Positions 42,916 through 53,753 of a stretch of 64,000 bases of DNA are shown here, in pieces. Source of the DNA: Euclidia mi (lineage: Eukaryota > Arthropoda > Insecta > Lepidoptera > Erebidae); contig OX123193.2 in NCBI GenBank assembly GCA_944739405.2, positions 7,324,331 to 7,388,330 on the forward strand. Direction: 5' to 3'. How positions within the stretch are numbered: position 1 is the first letter of the stretch; every line of letters begins with the position of its first letter. The notes beneath the pieces were generated by a model. It was not told the origin of the DNA. It saw only the letters and a list, made by a program, of their open reading frames with translations, and did not search any database. Position numbers and translations under genes: made by a program.

Positions 42916-42956
42916 CAACAATCTCCTCGTGAGGGGTGGGAAAGAGGAGATTGTTG
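42916..42956 (+). other. Perfect 13-bp-stem hairpin in the R1-like 5' leader
   Basis: CAACAATCTCCTC (42916-42928) and GAGGAGATTGTTG (42944-42956). A second stem, TAGACCGCGG/CCGCGGTCTA, lies at about 43054-43087 and a weaker relative at about 43128-43165. Confidence 0.7.
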
Positions 42957-43434
42957 TCCGCGGCGAATTTCTGCCGGAGCGAAGGAGTCGCTCCCGAGGG
43001 CTACCTACCTGCGCTCTGCAGCTGCAGAGTGCACGACTAGGGAGCGAGGTGGGGTAGACCGCGGGCCGTTTTTACAGTCCGCGGTCTAGGGGTCTCCGCG
43101 GCGTGTACGTCGCATTAACCGAGTTGGGGAAGACCGTGGGTTGCTTCTCAACCTGCGGTCTAGGGGCATCCGTAGCGAGGTGTTGTGAGCCACGGTGCCG
43201 GGTGGTGGGTAGGTTTAGTTAGTTTTTAAGTTTGGGGAAAAAAAAGGAAAAGAAAAATAAAAAAATATATATAATAGTAAAAAAGAAAAAAAAAACTTAG
43301 GTTAGATTACCGACCAGCGGGCGGTATATCCTGCACTACAGGCATTCGCGGGCCTTGGGAGGCTTAAATACCCTCCCACCAAAAAGCGGCCACATCACCG
43401 TGGGGAAGTAATGTGTGTATTACCCATATCTTAA

Positions 43435-45702
43435 ATGAAAATGTTAGAAGAAAATGATTGTGTTTTGTCATGCGCCCCGGTTGACGCCCGGCGCTCGCAG
43501 GTATCCGGGCCTGCGAGTGGTAAATTAGTGACCGATGGATGCACAGGGGTAGGCGACCAGGCCCCTGTAGCGGATATGGCTACTGGAAGCGATGCTATAT
43601 CATGCGACCCGGTTGACACCCGGCGCTTGCGGGTATCCGGGCCTGCAAGTGTTAAATTGGCGACCGACGGATGCGCAGGGGTAGGCGACCAGACCCCTGT
43701 AGCGGATATGGATACTGGAAGTGGTGAAAATCGGTCGCGTGGGACGTCTTCCGTTAGGAAACGTCCAGGGTGCCAGACCTCAGACGAGGAAGGCCTGCCG
43801 GCCCCCAAGTTGCCGACTTTGAGGAGGGGTCGCCAGGCATCGAGAGGGGCGAGTGCTACGCGACTGCGGAGGGATAAGCACGGACAGTTCGTGCGCTCCA
43901 ATACCTCGGCGGCTAGTGAAGCAGAGAGTGATATGGGGGTCACCACAGAAGACCCTGGCGATGGCGTTGAAAGCTGTGCCTCGCTGGGGAGCTCAAAGGC
44001 GGAGCTCAACGCTGCCAAGAGGGAGCAGCGCAAAGCCGTCGCGGCCGACGAAGTGTCGGAAATGGCCCGACGCGCTCGCGAGCGAAGAGTTGCTCTTGCG
44101 GCGGAAGGGGGAGAGCCATCTGCGGTGGCCTTGAGCCAACTGGCTCTGGATGGGGTGGACTTAGTCCTGAAGGTTGCCACAAAGTCTGGCAGCCTGAAAG
44201 GCACGTTCATCCGAGGCTTAAAGGAGGCTGCCGCGGATATCAGGGAGGCGGTTGGCATCCTCCTCAACAGGACGGCCTCTGACGAGGTTGCTAAGTTACA
44301 GGAGGAAAACAGCCGCCTTCGAAATGACCTGGAGGACCTCCGGCGGCAAGTCGCTGCGCTAAGTGAGCACCAGCAGCGACGCAAGTCCACTGATGCCGCA
44401 CCTGTAGTGGCCTCGTCTCCAGCACCGCGACCGGCAAGCCCTCGTACCGACGAAGAGGTCGAGCGCATTGTCCGGACCTGCATGCTCCGGTGCGGGAGCA
44501 TGGTTGACGCTCGGCTGGAGGCAATTTCTCAGCGCCTCCCTGCGGAAATTCTCCGTCCGCCTCTAGCGGCTGACATGCGGAGGACTGAGGAGCCGCCGAG
44601 ACTTGCGCCTCAAAAGAGAAAGCCCGCGGAGGGTAACGAAAAGCCCACGGAGGGAGCTCCTCCGAGCGACCAGCCCACGACTGCCGGGTCTAAGGGTGAG
44701 ACCTGGGCGAAAGTCGTAGGCCGCAAAAAGTCCCGCAAAGCCGCCAAGAAGGCCGCAGCTGCTCCATGCGCCCCCGGTGGAACCACAAAGACGGTTGCGC
44801 AACCTGTGCGGCGGACTGCCAAAGGTGGTCGCAAAGGACCGACGATACATGCCCCGCGTTCCGAGGCTGTGACGCTCACGCTACAGCCCGGAGCTGCGGA
44901 GCGCGGCATAACGTACCAGTCGGTCATTGCCGAGGCCAAGGCCAAGATCAAATTATCAGATCTTGGCCTCCAGTCCGTCACCCTCAGGCAGGCTGCCACG
45001 GGTGCGCGGCTGTTCGAGGTGGCTGGTGCTGCTAGCGGCAGTGCCGAAAAGGCGGACGCTCTGGCTGCCAAGATGATGGAGGTTCTCAGCCCTGAGGACG
45101 TCCGGGTCTCCAGGCCAGTGAAAACCGCAGAGGTGCGGATTGCTGGTCTGGACGACTCCGTGACCTCTGAGGAGGTGGTGGCGGCCGTTGCCCGAAGCGG
45201 AGAGTGTTCGCCGGACAAGGTGCGGGCCGGTGATATACGCGCCGACGCCACTGGACTTGGCGTAGTCTGGGTTCGGTGCCCTGTGGCGTCGGCGAAGAAG
45301 ATCGCTGATAGCGGCAGATTGTTGGTTGGCTGGATTGCAGCGAGGGTGACACTCTTGCAGCCCCGTTCTTTGCGCTGCTTCCGGTGCCTGGAGAAGGGGC
45401 ACGTACGGGCAAAGTGCACCGCCGAGATTGACCGTAGTGATCTTTGTTATCGCTGCGGTCAGACCGGCCACAAGGCGGCCCAGTGTTCCGCGGCGCCCAA
45501 CTGCAGCTTATGTTCGGCTGCGGGGAAGCCAGCGGGACACAAAATGGGCGGAGGGGCCTGTGGCGCGCCTGCCAGCAAGGCCAAGAAGAAAAAGAAGAGG
45601 AGCTCTAAACCTGCCGGGGAAACCTCGCCACCCCCGCAGGCTAGTAGCTCCGCGGCCGACTCCCGGCCCAGGACCGTTGTCGAGGGAATGGAGTGCCAAT
45701 AA
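43435..45702 (+). CDS. R1-like retrotransposon ORF1 (Gag-like nucleic-acid-binding protein)
   Basis: 755 residues, intact. Near the N-terminus is a tandem duplication of 44 residues (DNA 43471-43602 and 43603-43734). A coiled-coil-like segment KLQEENSRLRNDLEDLRRQV lies near residue 285, a basic Ala/Lys-rich linker follows, and an RRM-like region comes before the knuckles. Three zinc knuckles are at about 647-700: CFRCLEKGHVRAKC, CYRCGQTGHKAAQC and CSLCSAAGKPAGHK...C. R1-clade ORF1 proteins package the RNA and bring it to chromosomal targets. The stop TAA overlaps the ORF2 ATG as TAATG (45700-45704). Confidence 0.9.
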   Translation: MKMLEENDCVLSCAPVDARRSQVSGPASGKLVTDGCTGVGDQAPVADMATGSDAISCDPVDTRRLRVSGPASVKLATDGCAGVGDQTPVADMDTGSGENRSRGTSSVRKRPGCQTSDEEGLPAPKLPTLRRGRQASRGASATRLRRDKHGQFVRSNTSAASEAESDMGVTTEDPGDGVESCASLGSSKAELNAAKREQRKAVAADEVSEMARRARERRVALAAEGGEPSAVALSQLALDGVDLVLKVATKSGSLKGTFIRGLKEAAADIREAVGILLNRTASDEVAKLQEENSRLRNDLEDLRRQVAALSEHQQRRKSTDAAPVVASSPAPRPASPRTDEEVERIVRTCMLRCGSMVDARLEAISQRLPAEILRPPLAADMRRTEEPPRLAPQKRKPAEGNEKPTEGAPPSDQPTTAGSKGETWAKVVGRKKSRKAAKKAAAAPCAPGGTTKTVAQPVRRTAKGGRKGPTIHAPRSEAVTLTLQPGAAERGITYQSVIAEAKAKIKLSDLGLQSVTLRQAATGARLFEVAGAASGSAEKADALAAKMMEVLSPEDVRVSRPVKTAEVRIAGLDDSVTSEEVVAAVARSGECSPDKVRAGDIRADATGLGVVWVRCPVASAKKIADSGRLLVGWIAARVTLLQPRSLRCFRCLEKGHVRAKCTAEIDRSDLCYRCGQTGHKAAQCSAAPNCSLCSAAGKPAGHKMGGGACGAPASKAKKKKKRSSKPAGETSPPPQASSSAADSRPRTVVEGMECQ

Positions 45703-48700
45703 TGGCACAACTCCATTTTCTCCAGGGCAACATCAACCACTGTGCCAGAGCTCAGGATCTCCTACTCAAGAGCATGGCAGAGTGGTCGATTCACGTGGCT
45801 GTGGTCGCCGAACCGTACTTCATTCCCGCCCGTGACAACTGGCTGGGATGCGTCGACGGTTTGGTGACCATTATTGGCGAGACTCTCATTGACGCGTCGC
45901 GGGGCCGCGGCTGGGTTGCTGCGGTCTCGGGTGGCATTGTCATTGTGGGGGCGTATTTCTCCCCCAACAAGAGTCTCGCCGACTTTGAGGGTTTCCTTGT
46001 CGAGTTGGGCGCCGTCGTAGGCCGCTATCACCCTCGTCCCGTTCTGGTGCTCGGGGATCTCAACGCCAAGTCATCGGCGTGGGGATCTCCGGTCACTGAC
46101 CCTCGGGGCGAGGTGCTAGAAGAGTGGGCGGTGACGACTGGTCTGGTCGTCCTGAATCGGGGTTCGGCTTACACGTGCGTGCGGCAGCGGGGCGGGTCGA
46201 TAGTAGACGTCTCATTCGCTAGCCCCTCTGTCGCCAGCCGAGTCTGCGACTGGCGTGTCGCCGTGGAGGTGGAGACGCTGTCGGACCATCGATATATCCG
46301 GTTCGACGTCTCTGCCCAGACCGCGAGCGGCCGCCATCCAATAACCCCGATTAACGATGGCCCGCGTTGGGCGCTTAAACGCATCGACAAGGAACTACTC
46401 GAGGAAGCTACCTTAGTCCAGTCCTGGATCTGGGAGTCGACGACGGACGGCCCCGTCGACGTCGAGGCGGTGGCGCTGCGGTTTCGTGGGGCGATGACGC
46501 AGATCTGCGACGCGTCCATGCCCCGTGTTCGCCAACAGTCCGCAAGGCGCCGGGTGTACTGGTGGACCGCTGAGATCGCGCAATTGCGCGTAGCATGCGT
46601 TGCGGCTCGTCGCCGGTACACCCGATACCGGAGACGACGTCGACGAGATTCCGCCGAGGAGGAGGCGTTGTATGAAGTGTACCGCGCGTCTAAGGAGACT
46701 CTGTGGCTGGCCATCGGCGACTCAAAGTTGCGTGCCAGGGAGGAGCTGCTGGGGTCCCTAGATCGGGATCCGTGGGGGCGCCCCTACCGTTGGGTACGGG
46801 GCAAGTTGCGTCCCTGGGCGCCTCCACTAACGCAAAGTATGCAACCCCAGTTGCTAGAGGCGGTGGTATCGGCTCTCTTCCCAGAGCGAGTGGGACACGT
46901 TCCCCCGGCGATGGCTTCACCCTCAGCCACAGACTCTCCAGAAGAGCAGAGCATCGATGTCCCTGAGGTGACGCAAGCAGAGATGAGAGCGGCCGTGTTG
47001 CGACTCCAGGCTAAGAACACAGCGCCCGGACCCGACGGAGTTCCTGGTCGAGCTCTTGTCCTGGCTCTGAAGGAGCTAGAGCCCCAGCTGAGGGGGCTCT
47101 TCACGGCATGTCTCGAGCAGGGTCAGTTTCCCAGTGTGTGGAAGGAGGGGAGGCTGGTCCTGCTCAGAAAGGAGGGGCGCCCCGCGGAATCGCCGTCCGC
47201 TTATCGGCCCATAGTGCTGCTCGACGAGGCGGGCAAACTTTTTGAGCGTATTATCGCAGATCGCCTCGTCAGCCACTTGTGCAGGGAGGGACCGAACCTG
47301 GACGATAACCAATTTGGTTTTCGTCGGGGGCGCTCCACCATAGACGCCATCATGCGCGTGAGGGCCTTGGTGGAGGAGACGGTGTCCCGGGGTGGGGTGG
47401 TGCTGGCGGTGTCTTTAGACATCTCCAACGCATTCAACACCCTACCCTGGAGTTGTATTGAAATACCATCGCGTGCCTCCCTACCTCCGCCGTACAGTAG
47501 GGGCTTACCTAGAGGGTAGATGCGTCACCTATCGGGGACGTGACGGTGCTGGTCGGCACCTCATGTCGTGCGGTGTTCCGCAGGGATCGGTCTTGGGACC
47601 GCTCCTGTGGAACATCGGCTACGACTGGGTGCTGAGAGGCGAACTCCCGCTGGGCGCCGACTTGACATGTTATGCGGACGACACGCTTGTAACTGCCCAG
47701 GGGAGCTCGCACAGGGAAGCGACGTTGATAGCCACGGCTGCGGTGTCACAGGTGGTGAACCGCATCTGGCGCCTGGGCCTGGAGGTGGCCCTAAATAAGT
47801 CGGAGGCCATAGTGTTTCATGGCCCCCGACGGGCGCCAGCGCCGGGATCACACATCGTGGTCAGCGGAGCCCGGATAGCTGTCGAGTCCACCATGAAGTA
47901 TCTGGGATTGGTGCTCGACAGCCGATGGGAATTCGGGCCTCACTTCCGGCGGCTGGCGCCCAAGCTCATGGGCGCAGCAGGCGCGCTTTCAACGTTGCTT
48001 CCCAACTTGGGGGGCCCGAGCGCCACTTGTAGGCGGTTGTACGTGGGAATCGTGCGGTCCATGGCCCTGTATGGGGCCCCTGTGTGGGCGATGGACATGA
48101 CGGCCAGCACTCTCGCCATACTGCGCAAACCGCAGAGGGCGATGGCCGTCAGAGTCGTCCGCGGGTATCGCACGATTTCCTACGAGGCGGCTTGCATCCT
48201 GGCCGGATCCCCGCCCTGGGACCTAGAGGCGAAAGTACTCGCGTCATTATATCAATGGCGCGAGGAAGAGCAGACACGGGGCTCGAGGCTGGTGCAGCGG
48301 CAGATCGCGCTGCGCCGAGAGGAGCTCCGTCAGGTCTTGGTGGCGGAATGGCGGCAAAGGCTTCTGCGCCCTACCGCCGGCCTAGTTACCGTCGAGGCGA
48401 TCCGGCCAGTACTCGATGACTGGCTCGGGAGAAGGCATGGCTCCCTGTCGTTTAGGGTGACGCAGGTGCTGTCGGGGCACGGCTGCTTCGGCAAGTACCT
48501 GTGCCGCATAGACAGGGAGCCGGACGCTCGGTGCCACCACTGCGTCCATTGCGGGGAGGACACGGCGCAACACACGCTCGCCGAGTGTGTAGCTTGGGAG
48601 GAGCAGCGCCGTGTCCTCACAAATAAAATAGGAGGCGATCTGTCGCTGCCGGCCGTTGTGCGGATGATGTGAGGATGGTCGGTAGCGCAGAGTCGTGGGA

Positions 48701-48845
48701 CGCGGTGGTTTCCTTCTGCGAAGACGTGATGTCGCAGAAGGAAACTGCGGAAAGGGAGAGGGAGATCTCGACTCCCTTCCCCGGCCGCAGAAGGCGCACC
48801 GGGCGCAGGAGAAGGGCGGACAACGCCCTTTTCCGGCCCCCATGA
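45702..48845 (+). pseudogene. R1-like retrotransposon ORF2 (endonuclease-reverse transcriptase), two frame breaks
   Basis: Start ATG 45702 in the TAATG junction. The endonuclease has QGNINHC, VAEPYF, LGDLNAK and LSDHRYI, all expected metal/DNA-contact positions. The reverse transcriptase has FGFRRGRSTIDAIM and VSLDISNAFNTLPW, then breaks near 47455-47460. It resumes in the next frame at KYHRVPPYLRR, then GVPQGSVLGPLLW and catalytic CYADDTLV. A zinc motif CHHCVHCGEDTAQHTLAEC follows. That frame stops at 48670-48672, while the original frame is open again from about 48687 (SWDAVVSFCEDVMSQKE) to TGA 48843. A small non-triplet deletion plus a compensating indel explain this. The copy is probably inactive. 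Confidence 0.88.
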
Positions 48846-49173
48846 ATGGGTCCAGGGGCGAGGGACTTGGGGAAGTCCTCGCCCCCTATTCGATGGACCC
48901 GAGGCGCAGGCGCGCGCGGGTATCGGCGCGTGCCTCTGAGGCGATGCACGGGGTAGTTCAACACCTCACTACCCCGTGCAGGAGACGAGGCCCGGACAGA
49001 CCCGGCCAGCACTAGTGTGGGGCTGCGGAAGAATTTGGATTCCCGCGGCCCCGCACGCACGTGCGAGTAGACACCGGGGTGGTTTTAGCCGGTAAGAGTC
49101 CGGCACGCCCCTCCGCCTTTCCCCAGGTGGAGGTAGTCCATGAGGATTTCCCCCGCAAAAAAAAAAAAAAAAG

Positions 49174-49560
49174 GCCAGCCGACCAAGGCAAGCCAAAGTT
49201 GAGAGTCCTGCGGGCGCTCTTGGAAATCCACTCCAACCAGCCAACAAAGGCAAGCCGGAGACGAGGCCCTGACCGACCCTTTGAAACATTCGGGACCGCA
49301 GTGTCGCCACACACATTCAGCTCGCCACAAAGCTGCCCTGCGGCTTGTAAGCTTTCTCTTCTTCTTGTAATAACTTTTTTGTTTATATCACAAGATGAAG
49401 GTGATGTTTGAAAGCTATTACTCTGCTCTCCGAGTTTGCGTTAGACTCATGGTGAGATAACGACGGCCCCAGAGGGGTACTATTATTATTATTAATAGTA
49501 GGCGAGCCTATAGCCAAACAAAAATGCGATATTTCTTTGTTGGTTGATTGCTAAGCCATT
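49174..49560. other. Flank of the R1-like element with SINE family A relic
   Basis: 49174-49320 is still GC-rich and repeats GGAGACGAGGCCC from 48982. GACGGCCCCAGAGGGGTAC and TAGGCGAGCCTATAGCC at 49460-49515 are a SINE scrap. Confidence 0.45.
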
Positions 49561-50283
49561 AAACATGTTACGTTACTTAAAAATAGGCGTGTAAATTCAA
49601 CAGCAGCTACCTGTAGGTTACTAGCAGTCCAAATTGCTGTCGTGGTTACGTTATATTTAAATTTATAATCTTTAAATTTGTCTATAACCCCCAGATTTTT
49701 TGAGACTGGACATAGCCAAAACGAGGGTGACTCAATGCATGCCTGTATTGAAAGGAACATGAGAAATAAGTCTATTTACACACCTGATCAAATGTATAAT
49801 ATTTCTAAACTCCTAAATCTCGGGAAAAAATATAATTTGTAAGAATTGGAGCAAACAGATATTTTAGACATTAAACAATTGGTAAATCCTTTGAGTTGGC
49901 ATCGCGATATAGATGGAAAAACGATACGCTGGTCTGATGTAATGGAAATTCATGTATCATCATATTCATCATCCCAACAGGACAAAGTTTTCTTTAAATA
50001 TGATTATGATTATGCATATTCTGAATTAAATATTTCAAGTTCATTCCAAACCAAACGACGTGGGCGAAAACCTAAGACAGATGCTTCGATAGAAGACACT
50101 GTATTGGCACAGGCTTATCATCAACCTCTTCCTATAAGCAAGGCGCTGCATACAGATTTACTGTCCTTGTGCAATAGTGGAGCGATTCCACGTTATTACC
50201 ACGCAGTTTATGAATATTTAATTTCTGCAGAAATTAGTGATGATCGCGATGATAATGATGATGCAAATGATAATACCGATTAG
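49561..50283 (+). pseudogene. C-terminal remnant of a transposase-like protein
   Basis: One frame is open from about 49561 and contains RFFETGHSQNEGDSMHACIE followed by NKSIYTPDQMYNIS. A TAA stop comes at 49840-49842, then the same frame goes on to 50283 (LSWHRDIDGKTIRWSDV, an RGRKPK basic motif, and an acidic end DDRDDNDDANDNTD). The F-E-T-G-H-S/T-Q-N/M-E-x-D-S pattern recurs in C-terminal regions of uncharacterised insect transposase-like proteins; the superfamily is not certain. The N-terminal part is missing. Confidence 0.55.
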
Positions 50284-51149
50284 TTATTAATGTTTTAACT
50301 TGGCTATTTTTTATATTTTCACTGATTAATAAGACTGAGTAATTTGTGATCTCTTTGAAAACTTGGTTTCCGATAAAAGTTACAATTTTCATAAATTTTG
50401 TAAGCTTTCTTTAGTTATTCCCTCGAAGATAGCGAAGACAAATTTTATTTTACATAATCGGTTTTCAATGATTACGATAATATGACTAACAATTTTTTTC
50501 TATAATATACGGGTTACACTACGTTACCCATTTATGTTTATTTAAAATTAACCATAACAAGTCAGTAACTGAACATTACAATCTCTCGCCTGTATTAAAA
50601 AAAACGTTTAATAATCCAGTAAAGCAATATTATGCCCATGATTTTCAAGAAATTTACAAGAATAATTCTGTAAGTAAACAAAACTGGAAAAATAATAATA
50701 AGTCGGGATCGTGAGATATCAATACAACAAAAATTTTATGAAACCATTTTCGGTAATATGTATTTTGGTGAATAACTAATTATGTGCATTTTTAATAGTT
50801 ACACTAAATACTGTAAACTTTTCGGGTAAAAAATAGCTTTTCCGTCATATTACAATTTTGTCATAGTTACATTTTGTTGAAGAGATATACCCCAAAAACA
50901 CTAAATCATTTTTCCTGTAAAATTTGAGTTTTGCGATTACGGGTTTATTCCCTGGGGACGTCGATATATATTTGGATGTGGAAAAAGTAGTTTCTTCTTT
51001 TTTGGAGTTTCTATGTATGAATTTATTAACTTACTTAAGAAATTATCATTAATGCCCGAAAGACAATGCTGCCACTTAGGTGATAGAGCAAACAATAAAT
51101 TTATAAAAAAATACACATAACAAAAGCTATTGGCGATGCTAAGATTTTA
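50284..51149. other. Right arm of the split DNA element, then intergenic
   Basis: Subterminal TTTCGGTAA-type words near 50748 and the inverted end at 50941-50966. No ORF. Confidence 0.4.
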
Positions 51150-51290
51150 TTTATAATATGTATGTATTTACAAAAAAAAATGTATATATGTACCTATGTT
51201 TATCCATTGTCTAGTACCCATAGCACAAGCTTTTCTTAGTTTGAGACTAGATGGTGCTGTGTCAATGTGGTAGAATATTATATTATTATA
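51150..51290 (+). repeat. SINE family C, 3' half
   Basis: ATGTATGTATTTACAAAAAA, TATCCATTGTCTAGTACCC and AATGTGGTAGAATATTATAT match 20530-20690. Confidence 0.75.
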
Positions 51291-51306
51291 ATATAAGATT
51301 CTAACG

Positions 51307-51481
51307 AGCGACTCTGGCGGTAAAATTTATAAGTTATCTATGTACGACTTTTTCACAGATCACTACTACTTTTGACAGCTCTTAATACAATTGCCACCAT
51401 AACCTTGAAGCAAAGTTGTATTGAAAGCTGTCAAAGTTGTCGTACAAAGTCAACTTCTAAATTTCACCGCTAGAGGCGCGC
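51307..51481. repeat. Foldback MITE, about 175 bp
   Basis: The left arm CTCTGGCGGTAAAATTTATA matches the reverse complement of the right arm (CTCTAGCGGTGAAATTTAGA). Homology continues inward through GTACGAC and the pair ACAGCTCTTAATACAA/TTGTATTGAAAGCTGT, so nearly the whole element folds back. Confidence 0.75.
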
Positions 51482-52133
51482 AGATAATCTTTGCATCGCC
51501 AATCAAGCAATACTCTTTTGAACTACGCCAGAAAACAAATAAATATACTTAGGTACCTTTTTATCCATACTGCAAAAGCTCATGAACAGAGTTATTTCAC
51601 TATTAATTTAAGTACTATCTCATGTAACTATTAAAACATGTATAACTAATATAAAATAACAAAGAGAATGTCTGGTGGTGGCGCAATGTCGAGCGCTAAT
51701 CTCAGGTACCTCAAGCACAAGTTGTGAACTGAGCGACACGCGTGCCGGATTTAGACCCCTGTTGAGTACGGCTGTTGGCTAACCGAGCAAGTTATGAGAC
51801 AAGCGACTTACTAATGACCATGTAGACATTATGACAATCTTATAATCCCAGGCAAATGGTGTTAATCTACGGCAATTAAGCCAATTTGGACGTGATGCAC
51901 AGGCAGTGGTAATGTTTTCCAAAATAACTTATTCACAATGTTGTTACAAAGTTTCAATAGTTCCTTACCGAATTTCTTTCCATTAGTGTCGTTAAAAGCG
52001 ACTGAGGAAAATACATGAAGCAAATAATAGCTCTGTGTAGGGATGGAAAACTTGACATCAAACCCGATACCAAACAGTCTGCCAAATTCTCCTATGAACT
52101 CGCAATATTTTAGGGACTCAAATTCAAAAATCA

Positions 52134-52402
52134 AGCGGCTATAGCCTAGTCGTGTACGTAACGGACTGCCGAGACGATGGTCTCGGGTTCAATCCCCAGG
52201 TACCCCGGGCGCACACCTCTGACTTTTCGAAGTTGTGTGTAGGTATTAAAAATGTTAATTATTATCGCTCGCTTAATAATGTGCCCATTAGATGGCAATA
52301 GGCTCGCCCCCTGTTACATTGGGACCTGAACATAACTGGCGAAGTGTGGGTGTGTACATACCTCTGCCTACCCCTGTGGGGATAAAAGGCGTGAAGTTAT
52401 GT
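52134..52402 (+). repeat. SINE family A, near full length
   Basis: Head CTATAGCCTAGTCGTGTACG with A box, B box CGGGTTCAATCCCC, GACTTTTCGAAGTTGTGTG, ATGGCAATAGGCTCGCCCCC and CTACCCCTGTGGGGATAAAA, ending GGCGTGAAGTTATG. Confidence 0.85.
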
Positions 52403-53740
52403 AAATTCAAAACTTACATCCAGCAATGGACTGCTAAACCTGTATGTTAAAATTATTTACAATTTATTGGAATTTTATGATACATAATCATCCTTCATAG
52501 AGTCATTGCAGCCGACGTTAACACAGTAGCAAGTGATTTGATAGAAATGACTCACTAGACCTTATGCATCTAACGAAAGAATAGGCGATAACACAAATAG
52601 GGGAACACCTGATTCCGATGCGTCACAGCAATGTATTAGTCACTAAGAAGCTCAAAATGAGCTGTGCCTACGGTTCCACTTATCCACTTCTTATAATATT
52701 AAATATCTCAGTATATAAGCCAGAATATTATTTAGCAATTCAATTATATATTTACTATTTTTGCGTGATGTCTGGTCAAACAAACAGGTATGTAAGCAAT
52801 AAATCATGGCAATTTGTTGGTTCATCTCTTATTCCTTTTCCCTTATCCCACTCCTCCTCCCATCCCTTTTCCCAAACCCAAGGGGCGGCAACTCACTTGT
52901 GACTCCTGTGATGTTGCTTGTGTCCATGGGTGGCGGTAATTGTTTACAATATAAAAAGATCGACTAGGCTATTGCTACCTTACATAATAGTTCCCGCGCG
53001 GTGACGTCAGTCGATTCATTAATATTATTAATTAGGTATCTAAGGTACAGAAACAGATGGCTTACAACATTTTACATGATCAATATAATATTTTTATTTC
53101 AAATAGATATTTACACACTCTTTTGAGAGTTCGTTCCAAAAGTAGATCTATGGAGAAGAATCTGACATGAAGAATTAAATTATTTAACGGCGGAGAAGAT
53201 TGAATCGCTTACAACTTAGACCAGTTTCGACGGAACACCTTGTGTTGATACGATGCAAACTTCTGGTTAGCGACGTTGCTAAATTATTGGTACCCTGTTG
53301 TGGGGGGAGGGGTTTAAACTTTCCTGTCTCCACGACAACTACGGGAAAGTTGTTTCACGACAGAATTATTGTACATCTTGGTGTGTTGATAGACAATATA
53401 AAATATTGTTCTGAAGTGGAAGCTTCTGAAGCGGACTTTTCTTTGTCGAGTTGTAGACGTGGTATTGCGAGGTAATTAATTGACTCGAAAATGAATTCGT
53501 TTTTATTACGTTTTTGTTGCCTGTAGCTATGACAATGATCTCACTGAAGATGAAATCAGATGTTTTACATCAAGGATCAATAAAATTTATAAAATTAATT
53601 CATATTTCCGTTCTATCTGCATGAACGCGATAAACTTTATCGAATCGTTTTTGTGCGGTTTTCACCAATGCATAGATTGTGTGGTTCCTGAGGAAAGTTC
53701 AGGTGTATAATTCAAGCGGGCGGAGCTACGGGTGAAATCT
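52403..53740. other. No gene recognised
   Basis: Open frames at 52618-52902 and 53200-53475 (94 and 91 codons, plus strand) have no recognised domain or splice context. Confidence 0.4.
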
Positions 53741-53753
53741 AGTTATAAATAAT

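Larger units (their letters stand above)
42480..49173 (+). mobile_element. R1-clade non-LTR retrotransposon, nearly complete
   Basis: GC-rich ~6.7-kb block in AT-rich DNA: 5' leader with strong hairpins, ORF1 with three CCHC knuckles, ORF2 with endonuclease, reverse transcriptase and C-terminal zinc motif, a 3' UTR and an A15-17 tract at about 49157-49173. The 5' edge near 42480 is uncertain. GC-rich DNA continues ~150 bp past the A tract with a partial repeat of 3' UTR sequence. Confidence 0.85.
41101..50966. mobile_element. Candidate DNA transposon split by later insertions
   Basis: TATCGACG.CCCCA.GGAATAAACC at 41101-41126 recurs inverted at about 50941-50966. TTTCGGTAA words occur just inside both ends (41331, 41426, 50748). 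A transposase-like remnant lies at 49561-50283. About 7.5 kb between is made up of an R1-like LINE and another LINE fragment. The pairing of the two ends is an inference. Confidence 0.45.

Noticed and set aside
43431..49330. Many long minus-strand and alternate-frame open frames (e.g. 43431-44501, 44610-45419, 48617-49060)
   Set aside because: Shadows of the GC-rich R1-like ORFs and UTRs; no domains and no start context of their own.
49846..50283. A separate 145-residue host gene
   Set aside because: Its frame continues upstream through a single TAA into transposase-like sequence, so it is part of a broken mobile-element gene.
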